From positions 1 through 42,483 of IMG/VR virus record IMGVR_UViG_3300022074_000109: DNA of 42,483 nt; one strand, given 5' to 3'. Each line of letters begins with the position of its first letter. The stretch's first letter is position 1. Both the position numbers and the translations under genes were made by a program. This DNA is from a virus. The notes beneath the pieces were generated by a model. The model was not told the origin of the DNA, did not search any database, and saw only the letters and a program-made list of their open reading frames with translations. This document shows, piece after piece, positions 7,575 through 15,203 of this stretch.

Positions 7575-8277
7575 TGCTGATTATTTTTTTTACAGAGCTG
7601 CTACTGCATCAGAGTATGAAATGACATACGATGCAGACACTACCGTAATAGCTGGAAGTTTAACCAACGGACAGAAAATAATTAGATCAGATGTAAAAAA
7701 TTTAAAAGAAAGGTTTGATACAGACCAACTAATAATGACGTTTACTGACGTTAAAAATTTTAGAAAAACTATAGACAGTTCTTACAAGTCTAATAGAACA
7801 AAGCGAAAGCCTTGTGGATTTAAAAGATTATTAAACTGGGCAAAGACTGAGTATGAATGTATTCGTATGCCACAACTAGAGGCAGACGATGTTCTCGGAA
7901 TACTATCCACGAGTGGTTGCTACAGTAACTTCGTAATAGTTAGCCCAGACAAAGACATGGAACAAATACCATGTCGTATATATAACCTCAAAGATGAGTT
8001 TACCCAAACCCCAGAACAAGCAGAATACAAATTATTTGAACAATGTTTAAGTGGTGATCCTGTTGACGGATACTCAGGTATTAAAGGTGTGGGTAAAAAA
8101 AAAGCACAACTAATTTTAAAAAATAAAGATGGATGTTATTGGGACACTGTGCTTGGTGCTTATATTGACAATGGCTATACGAAAGCTGATGCACTAAGAC
8201 AATTAAGACTTGCCAAGATACTTCATGCAGATGATTGGGACTTCAAAAAAGAAGAACCAATATTATTTACGCCATGA
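7543..8277 (+). CDS. 5'-3' exonuclease, T7 gp6-like (FEN family)
   Basis: The 244-residue protein begins with ILLDADYFFYRAA, the first metal-binding Asp of FEN/5'-nuclease folds. It continues with LEADDVLGI and VSPDKDMEQ, the two other acidic motifs, and ends with a helix-3-turn-helix DNA-binding element GDPVDGYSGIKGVGKKKA. The order after DNA polymerase matches T7 gene 6. Its likely jobs are removing RNA primers and degrading host DNA. It overlaps the nuclease gene before it, and its stop overlaps the next ATG (ATGA). Confidence 0.93.
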   Translation: MKLKPPTILLDADYFFYRAATASEYEMTYDADTTVIAGSLTNGQKIIRSDVKNLKERFDTDQLIMTFTDVKNFRKTIDSSYKSNRTKRKPCGFKRLLNWAKTEYECIRMPQLEADDVLGILSTSGCYSNFVIVSPDKDMEQIPCRIYNLKDEFTQTPEQAEYKLFEQCLSGDPVDGYSGIKGVGKKKAQLILKNKDGCYWDTVLGAYIDNGYTKADALRQLRLAKILHADDWDFKKEEPILFTP

Positions 8278-8426
8278 TTTTTACAAGGCAAGAACTTATT
8301 TATATACGAAATAATTTATTAAGTAGTCGTATGTATAAAGGTGTAAAGCTACCTCACAATGCTGTGATTTGGGAAGAGTGGATGCACGATTTTCTAAAAA
8401 AAATTAATAACCAATTAGACAAATAA
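8274..8426 (+). CDS. Small hypothetical protein (50 aa)
   Basis: The ATG at 8274 overlaps the exonuclease stop (ATGA). The product is mixed-charge, with the segment AVIWEEWMHDFLKKI likely helical. No family is recognised. It lies between the replication genes and the nucleotide-metabolism genes and is three bases from the MazG-like gene. Confidence 0.6.
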   Translation: MIFTRQELIYIRNNLLSSRMYKGVKLPHNAVIWEEWMHDFLKKINNQLDK

Positions 8427-8429
8427 AAA

Positions 8430-8786
8430 ATGCACTATGACTTTCAAGGTCAGGCAATCCAATTTAGATTGCAAATGGATCAGCCTATAGGAGCAAAAGC
8501 TGATCTTAAATTACAAAGAGAACTTATCCGTGAAGAGTACTGGGAGTTTAACCAAGCGATAGCTGACTCAGAACCAGATGAAAATAAACTTAAAGAACTA
8601 GCAGATATAGTTTTTGTTTGCTTCCAATATGCCACCGCCGCTGGCTGGGAACTTGATGAAGCTTTAGACAGAGTATTTAAAAGCAACATGTCTAAGTTAG
8701 AGAATGGCAAGCCAGTAAAAAATGCCGCTGGCAAAGTAATCAAAGGTCGAAACTACAAACCCCCTTATTTAGAAGACATAGTATGA
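8430..8786 (+). CDS. mazG: MazG-like / phosphoribosyl-ATP pyrophosphohydrolase-like NTP pyrophosphatase
   Basis: The all-alpha protein of 118 residues has the metal-binding pattern of MazG-type NTP pyrophosphatases: EExxE in REEYWEFNQAI and ExxD in KELADIVFVCF. The family tail follows (VFKSNMSKLENGKPV ... GRNYKPPYLEDIV). These enzymes hydrolyse nucleoside triphosphates to monophosphates. In cyanophages they are thought to adjust nucleotide pools or alarmones. Its stop overlaps the RNR alpha start (ATGA), placing it in a nucleotide-supply operon. Confidence 0.88.
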   Translation: MHYDFQGQAIQFRLQMDQPIGAKADLKLQRELIREEYWEFNQAIADSEPDENKLKELADIVFVCFQYATAAGWELDEALDRVFKSNMSKLENGKPVKNAAGKVIKGRNYKPPYLEDIV

Positions 8787-10150
8787 ATGAAAAAATAGCA
8801 AGAACAGGTAGAGTATCTTCTTGGCTCGAAGATCCATCACATAGACTACCTGTTTCATGCACAATCGTATGCCCAGAAGATGACATGGAGTCCATACAGG
8901 ACTCTTGGGTATTCGCAAGTTACGCACTAAGACATGGAGCTGGAGTAGCAGTACATCTTAGTAATCTTAGACCAAAAGGAACTGACAATGGTAGAGGATT
9001 AGTTGCAAGTGGAGCTGTAAGTTTTGGTAAAATTTATTCTACTCTTAATGAAGTATTAAGAAGAGGGGGACATTACAGATCAGGTGCTATTACACTACAT
9101 CTTGACGCTGACCACAAAGATTTAACTGACTTTATAACAGCTAAAAGAGGTGACTTACCTTGGGTAAAAAGGTGTGTAAATATAGATCAGAAGTCATGGG
9201 ATAATCTTGATAGTCTTACAAGGGGTTTGTTATTGCATGGCATACAGGCTGGAGATATATGGTTAGCTAAGAAAAGATATGACAAGCAAGGGAGACGAGT
9301 TAGATTTAATGTTTGCTTAGAGGTTGCCTTACTAAATAAAGGTAGTTGTCTTTTGCAACACATAAATTTAGCGGCGTGTGATAAACAAGAACTTATAAGA
9401 GTTTTTGAACAGGGGATGAAAGAGCTATGTGAACTACACCCAAGAACAGGTGTAGAAAAAGATGGCATGTATCGTCACCCTAATGAAGATAGACAAGTTG
9501 GGCTAGGCATGATTGGTCTAGCTAACTTTCTTGCTTACTACAACGTATCTTATAAAGAGTTTGGTGAAGCACTAACATTATTAAACAATGATCGCGCACC
9601 CGAAGAATATACAGAAGCATATGATCTAGCTATATGGTTTATGCGAGCTATCAATGCCGCTGCTGATGTAGCTGAAAGTTACAACATGGACAGAGCTTTC
9701 GCTATTGCTCCTACTGCTACATGTTCATATAGATATTCTGATAGAAAGGGAAATACATCTACACCTGAGATCGCTCCACCGATTGCTACCAGTGTAGATA
9801 GAGATAGCGCAGCTTATGGTGTAAAGTCTGTTGACTACGGATATGTTGAGACTGCTTGGGAGGTTGGTTGGGATGCATACTATTCTGTTGCCAAAGGAAT
9901 GTGTCAGTTGTTAGAGAACACTGGATTATTTCATGGCTATTCATTTAATACATGGACAGATGTATGCAAATATGATGATGAGTTTATACAAGATTGGTTG
10001 GACTCACCATTAACAAGCATGTATTACTCATTAAGAGTGATGCCAGATACACAAAGAAAAGATGATGCCGCTGCACTTATTGATGATGAAGATTATAAAG
10101 ACTTATTTAATTTTGATAACAATGAAGTTTGTTCAACTTGTGCAGAATAA
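8783..10150 (+). CDS. nrdA: Ribonucleotide reductase, class I alpha subunit (compact cyanophage type)
   Basis: This is the catalytic subunit, 455 residues, much shorter than E. coli NrdA because there is no ATP-cone and the N-terminus is reduced. It keeps the active-site redox pair Cys26 (PVSCTIV) and Cys189 (GSCLL), the thiyl motif with Asn176, Cys178 and Glu180 (FNVCLEV), and PTATCS (310-315). Tyr414-Tyr415 of the radical relay (SMYYSLR) and the C-terminal CSTC (450-453) that re-reduces the site are also present. The Tyr-Tyr relay and the adjacent beta gene make it class I, although such cyanophage enzymes were once called class II. It makes dNTPs for phage replication. Confidence 0.92.
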   Translation: MNEKIARTGRVSSWLEDPSHRLPVSCTIVCPEDDMESIQDSWVFASYALRHGAGVAVHLSNLRPKGTDNGRGLVASGAVSFGKIYSTLNEVLRRGGHYRSGAITLHLDADHKDLTDFITAKRGDLPWVKRCVNIDQKSWDNLDSLTRGLLLHGIQAGDIWLAKKRYDKQGRRVRFNVCLEVALLNKGSCLLQHINLAACDKQELIRVFEQGMKELCELHPRTGVEKDGMYRHPNEDRQVGLGMIGLANFLAYYNVSYKEFGEALTLLNNDRAPEEYTEAYDLAIWFMRAINAAADVAESYNMDRAFAIAPTATCSYRYSDRKGNTSTPEIAPPIATSVDRDSAAYGVKSVDYGYVETAWEVGWDAYYSVAKGMCQLLENTGLFHGYSFNTWTDVCKYDDEFIQDWLDSPLTSMYYSLRVMPDTQRKDDAAALIDDEDYKDLFNFDNNEVCSTCAE

Positions 10151-10869
10151 TGACTAGCCCTTATACGAAACTAACAAATAGAAAAAGAAAATGGACACCT
10201 GTAGAAGTAACTAAAGGTGATTTAAAAATAGGATCAGAAGAAACATTTTATAGAGCCTTAGCACTGAGAACGCTTGAGCTACCTGTTAAAGAAATGCTTG
10301 AGCAAGGATTAGCAAAAGAACTACCTAAGATAGATGGATGTGAGGAAGCACTTAGAAGTAACCAAAAGGATGAGGACAAGCATGATCTTGCTTTTAACTA
10401 TTTGGTTAATGCTCATGGGATTAACAGGGGAGCTGAGAGGGAGGCGCAAGTTATTCGCAAAGCGTGGCTTGATGCACCCCAGCACCCAATACTCAAGACG
10501 GCTGTACTAGAGAGATCAGTATTTTTTGTACTGCTACCTTTCTATAGATACTGTGGTGATATGGGATCTAAAACAATATCGCAAGATGTGTCGGGTGACG
10601 AAGGTATCCATGTTCTTATACATCAAATGGTATGTAAAGATTTAGGTATAGCTAACTCAAAAAGCTTAGATAACCTACGCAGACAGACTGTTGCATGGGT
10701 AATGGATAGCCTTGGCACTTCCGAAAATAAATATTTAAACAAAGATTTCTGGATTAAAACCAGCGATTCTTTATATCGTACTGGTAAAGCAGAACTTAAA
10801 GAAACACAACGCTCCCGCATGCCAGCGTTTTTTGAGAGCGACAACCGAGACTTACCTTCTTATGGATAG
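10150..10869 (+). CDS. nrdB: Ribonucleotide reductase, class I beta-like subunit (ferritin-like)
   Basis: The 239-residue helical protein starts on the last base of the alpha stop (TAATG). It shows the dimetal ligand pattern of class I beta proteins: Glu43, Glu75-x-x-His78 (DEDKH), Glu121 (LERSVFF) and Glu151-x-x-His154 (DEGIH). The spacing between Glu43 and Glu75 equals that in E. coli NrdB. The position four residues after His78, where the radical tyrosine normally sits, is Phe82. This recalls class Ic enzymes, where a mixed Mn/Fe centre replaces the tyrosyl radical. The protein is shorter than standard NrdB. Family assignment is from motif spacing and context, not strong overall similarity. 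Confidence 0.82.
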   Translation: MTSPYTKLTNRKRKWTPVEVTKGDLKIGSEETFYRALALRTLELPVKEMLEQGLAKELPKIDGCEEALRSNQKDEDKHDLAFNYLVNAHGINRGAEREAQVIRKAWLDAPQHPILKTAVLERSVFFVLLPFYRYCGDMGSKTISQDVSGDEGIHVLIHQMVCKDLGIANSKSLDNLRRQTVAWVMDSLGTSENKYLNKDFWIKTSDSLYRTGKAELKETQRSRMPAFFESDNRDLPSYG

Positions 10870-11047
10870 CACATTAAAAATCCTAGATGGGGGAGTTGGA
10901 TTTCTAGATGAAATGATTATTGAACTAGATGAAACCTTCCCTGCATATACACCAAACCCTGATGACACCCTAGCTTTGATTATGTTCAGAGCTGGGCAGC
11001 GTAGTGTCGTAGAACATTTACAAAATAAGAAAGATGTGTCAGCCTGA
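10862..11047 (+). CDS. Small acidic hypothetical protein (61 aa)
   Basis: The ATG at 10862 lies inside the end of the RNR beta gene, and the frame ends inside the next gene. The product is acidic (DEMIIELDETFPAYTPNPDDT). It ends in a helical segment with MFRAGQRSVVEHLQNK. No family is recognised. Its position between nucleotide metabolism and the head genes suggests a conserved small cyanopodovirus protein. Confidence 0.55.
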   Translation: MDSTLKILDGGVGFLDEMIIELDETFPAYTPNPDDTLALIMFRAGQRSVVEHLQNKKDVSA

Positions 11048-11297
11048 TATACCAGACATGCCAGAGTATGAAGAGCCTAAAGTAGCTCCAGCAGCTCCAA
11101 AGCCAATACAACCTGACTCGATGGGTACACTTCCACCACCAATGTCAACAAGTGCGGGTGCGGGTGATGAAGCAAAACTCAAAAAGAAACTCACAAAAAA
11201 ACAAGAGTTACAAAAAACACAAGGTCTTAGCAAATTTAAAATACCTTTAAATACAGCAAAGACTTCAACTAAGACTTCATTAAATATTCCTAAATGA
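11034..11297 (+). CDS. Pro/Lys-rich small protein before portal (gp7.3-like position)
   Basis: The 87-residue, low-complexity protein has a proline-rich acidic start (PEYEEPKVAPAAPKPIQP), a Gly/Ala/Ser middle and a lysine-rich end. In T7 the gene directly before the portal, 7.3, encodes a similarly disordered, lysine-rich virion protein needed for tail assembly. The likeness is in composition and place, not in sequence identity, so a virion role is an inference. The stop overlaps the portal start (ATGA). Confidence 0.55.
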   Translation: MCQPDIPDMPEYEEPKVAPAAPKPIQPDSMGTLPPPMSTSAGAGDEAKLKKKLTKKQELQKTQGLSKFKIPLNTAKTSTKTSLNIPK

Positions 11298-12937
11298 GAC
11301 AAACAGCGTTATCACGCTACGAAAGTTTGAGATCAGGAAGACAACAGTTTTTAGATGCGGCACGAGAAGGAGCAAGGTTAACTATTCCTTACCTTATGAC
11401 TGAAGAGGGTTTCGGTGAAGGCGAAAAGCTACCGATACCTTGGCAGTCACTGGGAGCTAAAGGATGTAACGTACTCAGCTCCAAACTTATGCTTAGTCTT
11501 TTCCCGTTAAATACAAGTTTCTTTAAGTTATCTATTAACGACCAAGAACTTGCAACCTTACCAGAGATAACACCTGACATAAGATCAGAAATAGATTTGA
11601 CACTAAGCAAGATGGAACGAACCATCATGCAGCAAATCTCAGAATCTAGTGATCGAGTTATCTTATACTCAGCGATGAGACATTTGGTTGTCACAGGCAA
11701 CGTATTATTGTTTGCTGGGAAAAAACATTTAAAACTGTATCCTTTAAATCGCTTCGTAGTGGATCGTGACGGCAATGGTGAAATACTTCACATCGTTACG
11801 AAAGAGCATGTCCATAGATCATTACTTCCAAAAGAGTTTCAAAAACTACCTGATGGAGAACCAAATATAAATAGTGCTGGAGAAGATGGAGTAAAGCACG
11901 GAGTAGCTGGTAGTAGCTATGAAGATGCAACTGTCTTTACCCACTGTGAATTAAAAGACGGATCACATAAATGGTATCAAGAATGTGACGGAAAAATTTT
12001 ACCAAGCTCACACGGTTCAAGTCCTAAAAATATTAGTCCTTGGATTTGTTGTAGATTTAATATTACGGATCAAGAGAGTTACGGTAGATCAAGAGTATCT
12101 GAGTATCAAGCAGACTTACAGAGTCTTGACGGTCTTATGCAAAGTATGGTGGAAGGAAGTGCAACGATGGCAAAGGTCGTCTTTGCAGTATCTCCCAGTT
12201 CTGTTACTAAACCTCAAGCTCTAGCAAGGGCATCTACTGGAAGCATTATTTCTGGTAGGGCAGACGACGTTAGTGTTATTGCTACAAACAAGCAAGCTGA
12301 CTTCCGTACTGTAAGAGAAATGATAGAGATATTAACACAAAGAATATCAGATGCTTTTTTAATTCTTAGTCCAAGAAATGCAGAACGTACAACAGCGACT
12401 GAGATTTCAGCGGTACAACAGGAGCTTAACGAGCAACTGTCTGGAGTATATGGTAATTTAACTGTTACTTTATTGACTCCATATTTACTAAGAAAGCTAC
12501 ATATACTTCAGCGAAACAAATCTATACCACAACTACCAAAAGGATTAATAAGTCCTACTGTTGTTGCTGGATTAAATAGTTTGGGTCGTCAACAAGACAA
12601 AGTAGCATTAATGGAATTTATGAATACAGTAGCGCAGTCCCTTGGTGCGGAAGCGTTAGCACAATATATAGTTCCTACAGAAGTATTGAAAAGACTTGCC
12701 GCTGCGTCAGGTATTGAGACATTGAACTTGATTAAAGATCAATCAACAATGGATCAAGAAATGGCACAGATGCAACAACAACAAACTACAGACACGTTAA
12801 TGAAACAAGCGGGTCAGTTAGCAAAGACACCAATAGCGGAGCAATTATTAAATGGCAACCAACAGCAAGAACCCCCAGCCCTCCAAGAAGGAGGAGGAAA
12901 CATCCCAAGCCCCACAGGTCAAGAAGGTACAGAGTAA
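11294..12937 (+). CDS. Portal (head-to-tail connector) protein, T7 gp8-like
   Basis: The 547-residue protein is close in size to T7 gp8 (536). Its N-terminal region (SRYESLRSGRQQFLDAAREG, then TIPYLM, PWQSLGAKGCN, LSSKLMLSLFP) aligns well with T7 gp8 (YERLKNDRAPYETRAQ, TIPSLF, PWQAVGARGLN, LASKLMLALFP). Portal dodecamers form the vertex through which DNA is packed and ejected. The C-terminus is glutamine- and glycine-rich and disordered. A small overlapping gene starts within its 3' end in another frame. Confidence 0.96.
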   Translation: MRQTALSRYESLRSGRQQFLDAAREGARLTIPYLMTEEGFGEGEKLPIPWQSLGAKGCNVLSSKLMLSLFPLNTSFFKLSINDQELATLPEITPDIRSEIDLTLSKMERTIMQQISESSDRVILYSAMRHLVVTGNVLLFAGKKHLKLYPLNRFVVDRDGNGEILHIVTKEHVHRSLLPKEFQKLPDGEPNINSAGEDGVKHGVAGSSYEDATVFTHCELKDGSHKWYQECDGKILPSSHGSSPKNISPWICCRFNITDQESYGRSRVSEYQADLQSLDGLMQSMVEGSATMAKVVFAVSPSSVTKPQALARASTGSIISGRADDVSVIATNKQADFRTVREMIEILTQRISDAFLILSPRNAERTTATEISAVQQELNEQLSGVYGNLTVTLLTPYLLRKLHILQRNKSIPQLPKGLISPTVVAGLNSLGRQQDKVALMEFMNTVAQSLGAEALAQYIVPTEVLKRLAAASGIETLNLIKDQSTMDQEMAQMQQQQTTDTLMKQAGQLAKTPIAEQLLNGNQQQEPPALQEGGGNIPSPTGQEGTE

Positions 12938-13022
12938 AAAAAGAGTTACCACTGCGGGAGACTACGAGATAAAAGAAAAAATATCCAGATCATTTGGAAC
13001 AGCAAAAACTACATTTCACTAA
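12852..13022 (+). CDS. Small basic protein (56 aa) overlapping portal 3' end
   Basis: The ATG at 12852 lies in another frame inside the portal gene, with GGAG about ten bases upstream. The frame stays open through the portal stop and ends at 13020-13022, three bases before the scaffold start. The product is lysine-rich and probably unstructured at first, then has a short helical part (DYEIKEKISRSFGTAK). The downstream 85 bases, free of any other gene, make it a plausible real gene. No family is recognised. Confidence 0.5.
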   Translation: MATNSKNPQPSKKEEETSQAPQVKKVQSKKRVTTAGDYEIKEKISRSFGTAKTTFH

Positions 13023-13025
13023 ACC

Positions 13026-13826
13026 ATGCCCAGTAAAATGATTGATCCTACTGAACAAAATCAGTCGGAACAAGTAACAGAAGCAAAAGCATATGAACAA
13101 GGTAAAGCAAATGAAGAGGCACTAGCGGCTGATCGTGAAGCTAACTTTGATGCTAACGAAAGAGAAAATCAAAACACTAACCTTATAGATGGTAAGTTTA
13201 AAAGTCAAGATGATTTATTAGCAGCTTATAAAGAGTTAGAAAAAAAACTTGGTAAGCCAGAGGAAGAAACAGAAGAGCAACCTACTGAAGAACCAGAACC
13301 AGAGATACCTATACCTCAACAGAGTATGCAAAAAGCTGCTGATGTTTTTAAAGAAAAAGGCGAGCTGACTCCTGATGTTATCGAAGACTTATCGAAGATG
13401 GACTCAAAAGAGTTAGTCAAAGCCTATATGGATTATTACAACAAAAATCAAACAAAGTCTTTAGAGCAAAATGCAGTGTCTGAGATACATGGTATTGCTG
13501 GAGGTGAGCAAGGTTACAACGACCTTATGCAGTGGGCATCTACTAATGTTCCAGAAAAAGATATTTTGGAATTTAATCAGATTGCAGAATCAAATAATCC
13601 AACGGCTATTAAGTTTGCAGTTGAAGCTCTTAACAATAGATATAAAAACTCTGAAGGTTATGAGGGTCAATTATTGACAGGCAAATCACCCACCAACGAC
13701 GGGCTAAAACCATATCGAAGTCATGCTGAACTTGTACGAGATATTGGTAATCCTTTATATCAATCTGACCCAGCGTTTAGAGAAGATGTAGAAGCAAGAC
13801 TAGCTCGTTCACCAGAACTTTTATAA
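13026..13826 (+). CDS. Capsid assembly scaffold, T7 gp9-like
   Basis: The 266-residue protein is very acidic and helical, with a Glu/Pro-rich linker (EEETEEQPTEEPEPEIP). It sits between portal and capsid, as gene 9 does in T7. The segment FKSQDDLLAAYKELEKKLGKP is a common pattern in T7-like scaffolds. The C-terminal region (NPLYQSDPAFREDVEARL) is typical of the part that touches the capsid shell. Scaffold guides procapsid formation and leaves before DNA packaging. Confidence 0.9.
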   Translation: MPSKMIDPTEQNQSEQVTEAKAYEQGKANEEALAADREANFDANERENQNTNLIDGKFKSQDDLLAAYKELEKKLGKPEEETEEQPTEEPEPEIPIPQQSMQKAADVFKEKGELTPDVIEDLSKMDSKELVKAYMDYYNKNQTKSLEQNAVSEIHGIAGGEQGYNDLMQWASTNVPEKDILEFNQIAESNNPTAIKFAVEALNNRYKNSEGYEGQLLTGKSPTNDGLKPYRSHAELVRDIGNPLYQSDPAFREDVEARLARSPELL

Positions 13827-13835
13827 CAAATAATC

Positions 13836-14165
13836 GTGACAGCTACACAACATAGTTTTCAAGACGGTAAATATTCAGTCCGTCAGGTAGAGGTAGCAAG
13901 ACAACCTGTTACCGCTAGACAGTTAGCTGCTGGATCTGCAAGTGCAAATACAGTGTTAACTGCAACCGTACGCCTGATAAGCATACGGGCTGTAGGTGCT
14001 GACATAAGATATTCCATAGGAACTTCAGCTCAGACAGCTACAACATCTAGCCACTTCATAGCAAGTGGTGAAAGACTTACTTTGGTTGTTCCAAGTGGAG
14101 CAAACATAGGCGTAATCCGTGGCGCATCAACAAACGGAACTCTTGAATTATCAGAACTAGACTAA
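13836..14165 (+). CDS. Putative head decoration / structural protein (109 aa, GTG start)
   Basis: The GTG at 13836 starts nine bases after the scaffold stop; there is no ATG near. The protein is rich in Ser, Thr, Ala and Gly with alternating beta-strand patterns (TATVRLISIRAVGADIRYSIG, ERLTLVVPSGANIGVI), as in small beta-barrel virion proteins. Position between scaffold and capsid favours a head protein. The function is inferred from context only. Its stop overlaps the hli start (TAATG). Confidence 0.6.
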   Translation: MTATQHSFQDGKYSVRQVEVARQPVTARQLAAGSASANTVLTATVRLISIRAVGADIRYSIGTSAQTATTSSHFIASGERLTLVVPSGANIGVIRGASTNGTLELSELD

Positions 14166-14275
14166 TGGATTTAAACAAAGCAGAAAAGTGGAACGGAAGA
14201 TTAGCGATGCTAGGTGTCGTTGCAGCTATAGGAGCATATTGGGTTACAGGTCAAATCATTCCTAATATTTGGTAA
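14165..14275 (+). CDS. hli: High-light-inducible protein (Hli), 36 aa
   Basis: The tiny protein carries the chlorophyll-binding motif of the Hli/CAB family: AEKWNGRLAMLG with Glu7, Asn10 and Arg12 in their family positions, followed by one membrane helix (VVAAIGAYWVTGQII). Hli proteins sit in thylakoid membranes and protect photosystems under stress. Cyanophages carry host-derived copies, usually beside psbA. Here hli is between scaffold and capsid, as in P-SSP7, but no psbA is present in the window. It is coupled on both sides by TAATG overlaps, so it is expressed with the head genes. Confidence 0.92.
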   Translation: MDLNKAEKWNGRLAMLGVVAAIGAYWVTGQIIPNIW

Positions 14276-14415
14276 TGGCAAAAAGAGGATTATACGCGAA
14301 CATCAACGCTCGAAAGAAAGCTGGTAAAAGCAGATCTAAAAAAAACAGTACCATTACAGCTAAAGCATATGCAAATATGAAAGCTGGCTTTCCTAAGAAA
14401 AAGAAGAAAAAGTAA
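14275..14415 (+). CDS. Small lysine-rich protein (46 aa)
   Basis: The ATG overlaps the hli stop (TAATG). The product begins RGLYANINARKKAGKS, a pattern known from many short conserved phage proteins of unknown function (RGLYxNIxxKR...), and ends in a run of lysines. It may bind DNA or be a minor virion part; neither can be shown here. Confidence 0.65.
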   Translation: MAKRGLYANINARKKAGKSRSKKNSTITAKAYANMKAGFPKKKKKK

Positions 14416-14477
14416 GGGTACAATCATACCTAAACAATTTTTCGTCCACCTTCTAGCCTAATCTGAAGGGACTAAAA

Positions 14478-14621
14478 ATGCACAAATTAAAAATTTTCTG
14501 GCAAAAGGTCAGAACAGTTATGAAATCAGAGAACTTTAGTAGGTATCCTGTTTTGCATGACAACGAAGAAATAAGGAAGCAAAGAAACATTGCATCCTTA
14601 AAAAGAACTTATAAAAAGTGA
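14478..14621 (+). CDS. Small basic hypothetical protein (47 aa)
   Basis: The ATG at 14478 follows a GAAGGGAC sequence that can act as a ribosome-binding site. The stop overlaps the next start (TGATG). The protein is basic (HKLKIFWQKVRTVMKSENF) and may have one amphipathic helix. The 62 bases before it contain a small hairpin CCTTC/GAAGG whose loop includes TAGCCTAATC, resembling part of leader elements A and B. No family is recognised. Confidence 0.5.
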   Translation: MHKLKIFWQKVRTVMKSENFSRYPVLHDNEEIRKQRNIASLKRTYKK

Positions 14622-15043
14622 TGTACAAAATATGTAGTCAAATAAGTTGGGCTGATGTTATTGATAAATTAAATCACGAAGTCCATAACAATAGTGCAAA
14701 AATTATGGGTACTACATATGTATTACATGATGATTATAGACCTAAGACATTACAAAGAGCTTATAAAGAAGTAGCTGTTGGTAAAGCTGACATGCACGTT
14801 TATGTATCCTTTGCATCTGATAGTCCAACTTTCGGAAAACACAAAGATACAAGTGACGTATTAATAGTACAAGCTATTGGTGAAATGAAATATTTCATAA
14901 ATAACCAATCTATTAAAGTATGTCCTTCGGATTATATTTATATACCAAAAGGAATTTATCATACTCCAGTTGTTTTAACACCAAGAGTTACCCTAAGTTT
15001 TTCGTCTATTGAGTATGACATCTACTCAACTATAAAAGAGTAA
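14621..15043 (+). CDS. Cupin-like protein
   Basis: The 140-residue protein looks like a single beta-sandwich cupin. HKDTSDVLIVQAIGEMKYFI (His74, Asp76) is followed by VCPSDYIYIPKGIYHTPVVL (His114), the usual spacing of metal ligands in JmjC/cupin-type folds. The actual reaction is unknown: the family includes oxygenases, isomerases and non-enzymes. It lies immediately before the capsid gene, where other cyanopodoviruses carry host-derived metabolic genes. A GTG three bases upstream is an alternative start. Confidence 0.6.
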   Translation: MYKICSQISWADVIDKLNHEVHNNSAKIMGTTYVLHDDYRPKTLQRAYKEVAVGKADMHVYVSFASDSPTFGKHKDTSDVLIVQAIGEMKYFINNQSIKVCPSDYIYIPKGIYHTPVVLTPRVTLSFSSIEYDIYSTIKE

Positions 15044-15203
15044 TCGGTTAAGCGGTCTGGGGGTGCAAGTCCCCCTATCTCAATTTCCCAATAGCCTGAT
15101 ACGTCAGATAACTACTGGGGTGTACACCTCGGAAAGAGGGTCAAATCTTTCAAAAACTTAGACATGTCGAAATCGTAAATAATTTTAATAGGAGATATAG
15201 ACC
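15044..15203 (+). promoter_or_regulatory. Structured leader of the capsid gene (element B)
   Basis: This 160-base gap is rich in hairpins. GGGGG-TGCAAGT-CCCCC (about 15059-15075) resembles a tRNA T-arm. A longer stem, CCCA..TAG (15087-15094) with CTA.TGGG (about 15112-15119), encloses CTGA-TACG-TCAG. The palindrome GGTGTACACC (15119-15128) is followed by CGGAAAG. The last parts share order and sequence with the leader of the MarR-like gene (690-733). AGGAGATATAG before 15204 is the ribosome-binding site. A phage promoter plus 5' stability or processing structure for the most abundant late mRNA is a fair guess. Confidence 0.5.

Noticed and set aside
8783-10150. Class II (B12-dependent) ribonucleotide reductase
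   Set aside because: Its small size invites this call, but the Tyr414-Tyr415 relay pair, the C-terminal CSTC and the adjacent beta-like gene indicate class I.
15044-15080. Possible tRNA or tmRNA gene before the capsid gene
   Set aside because: Only a T-arm-like hairpin is present. No matching acceptor, D-arm or anticodon arm can be placed upstream, and the loop has G where tRNAs have the conserved second T.
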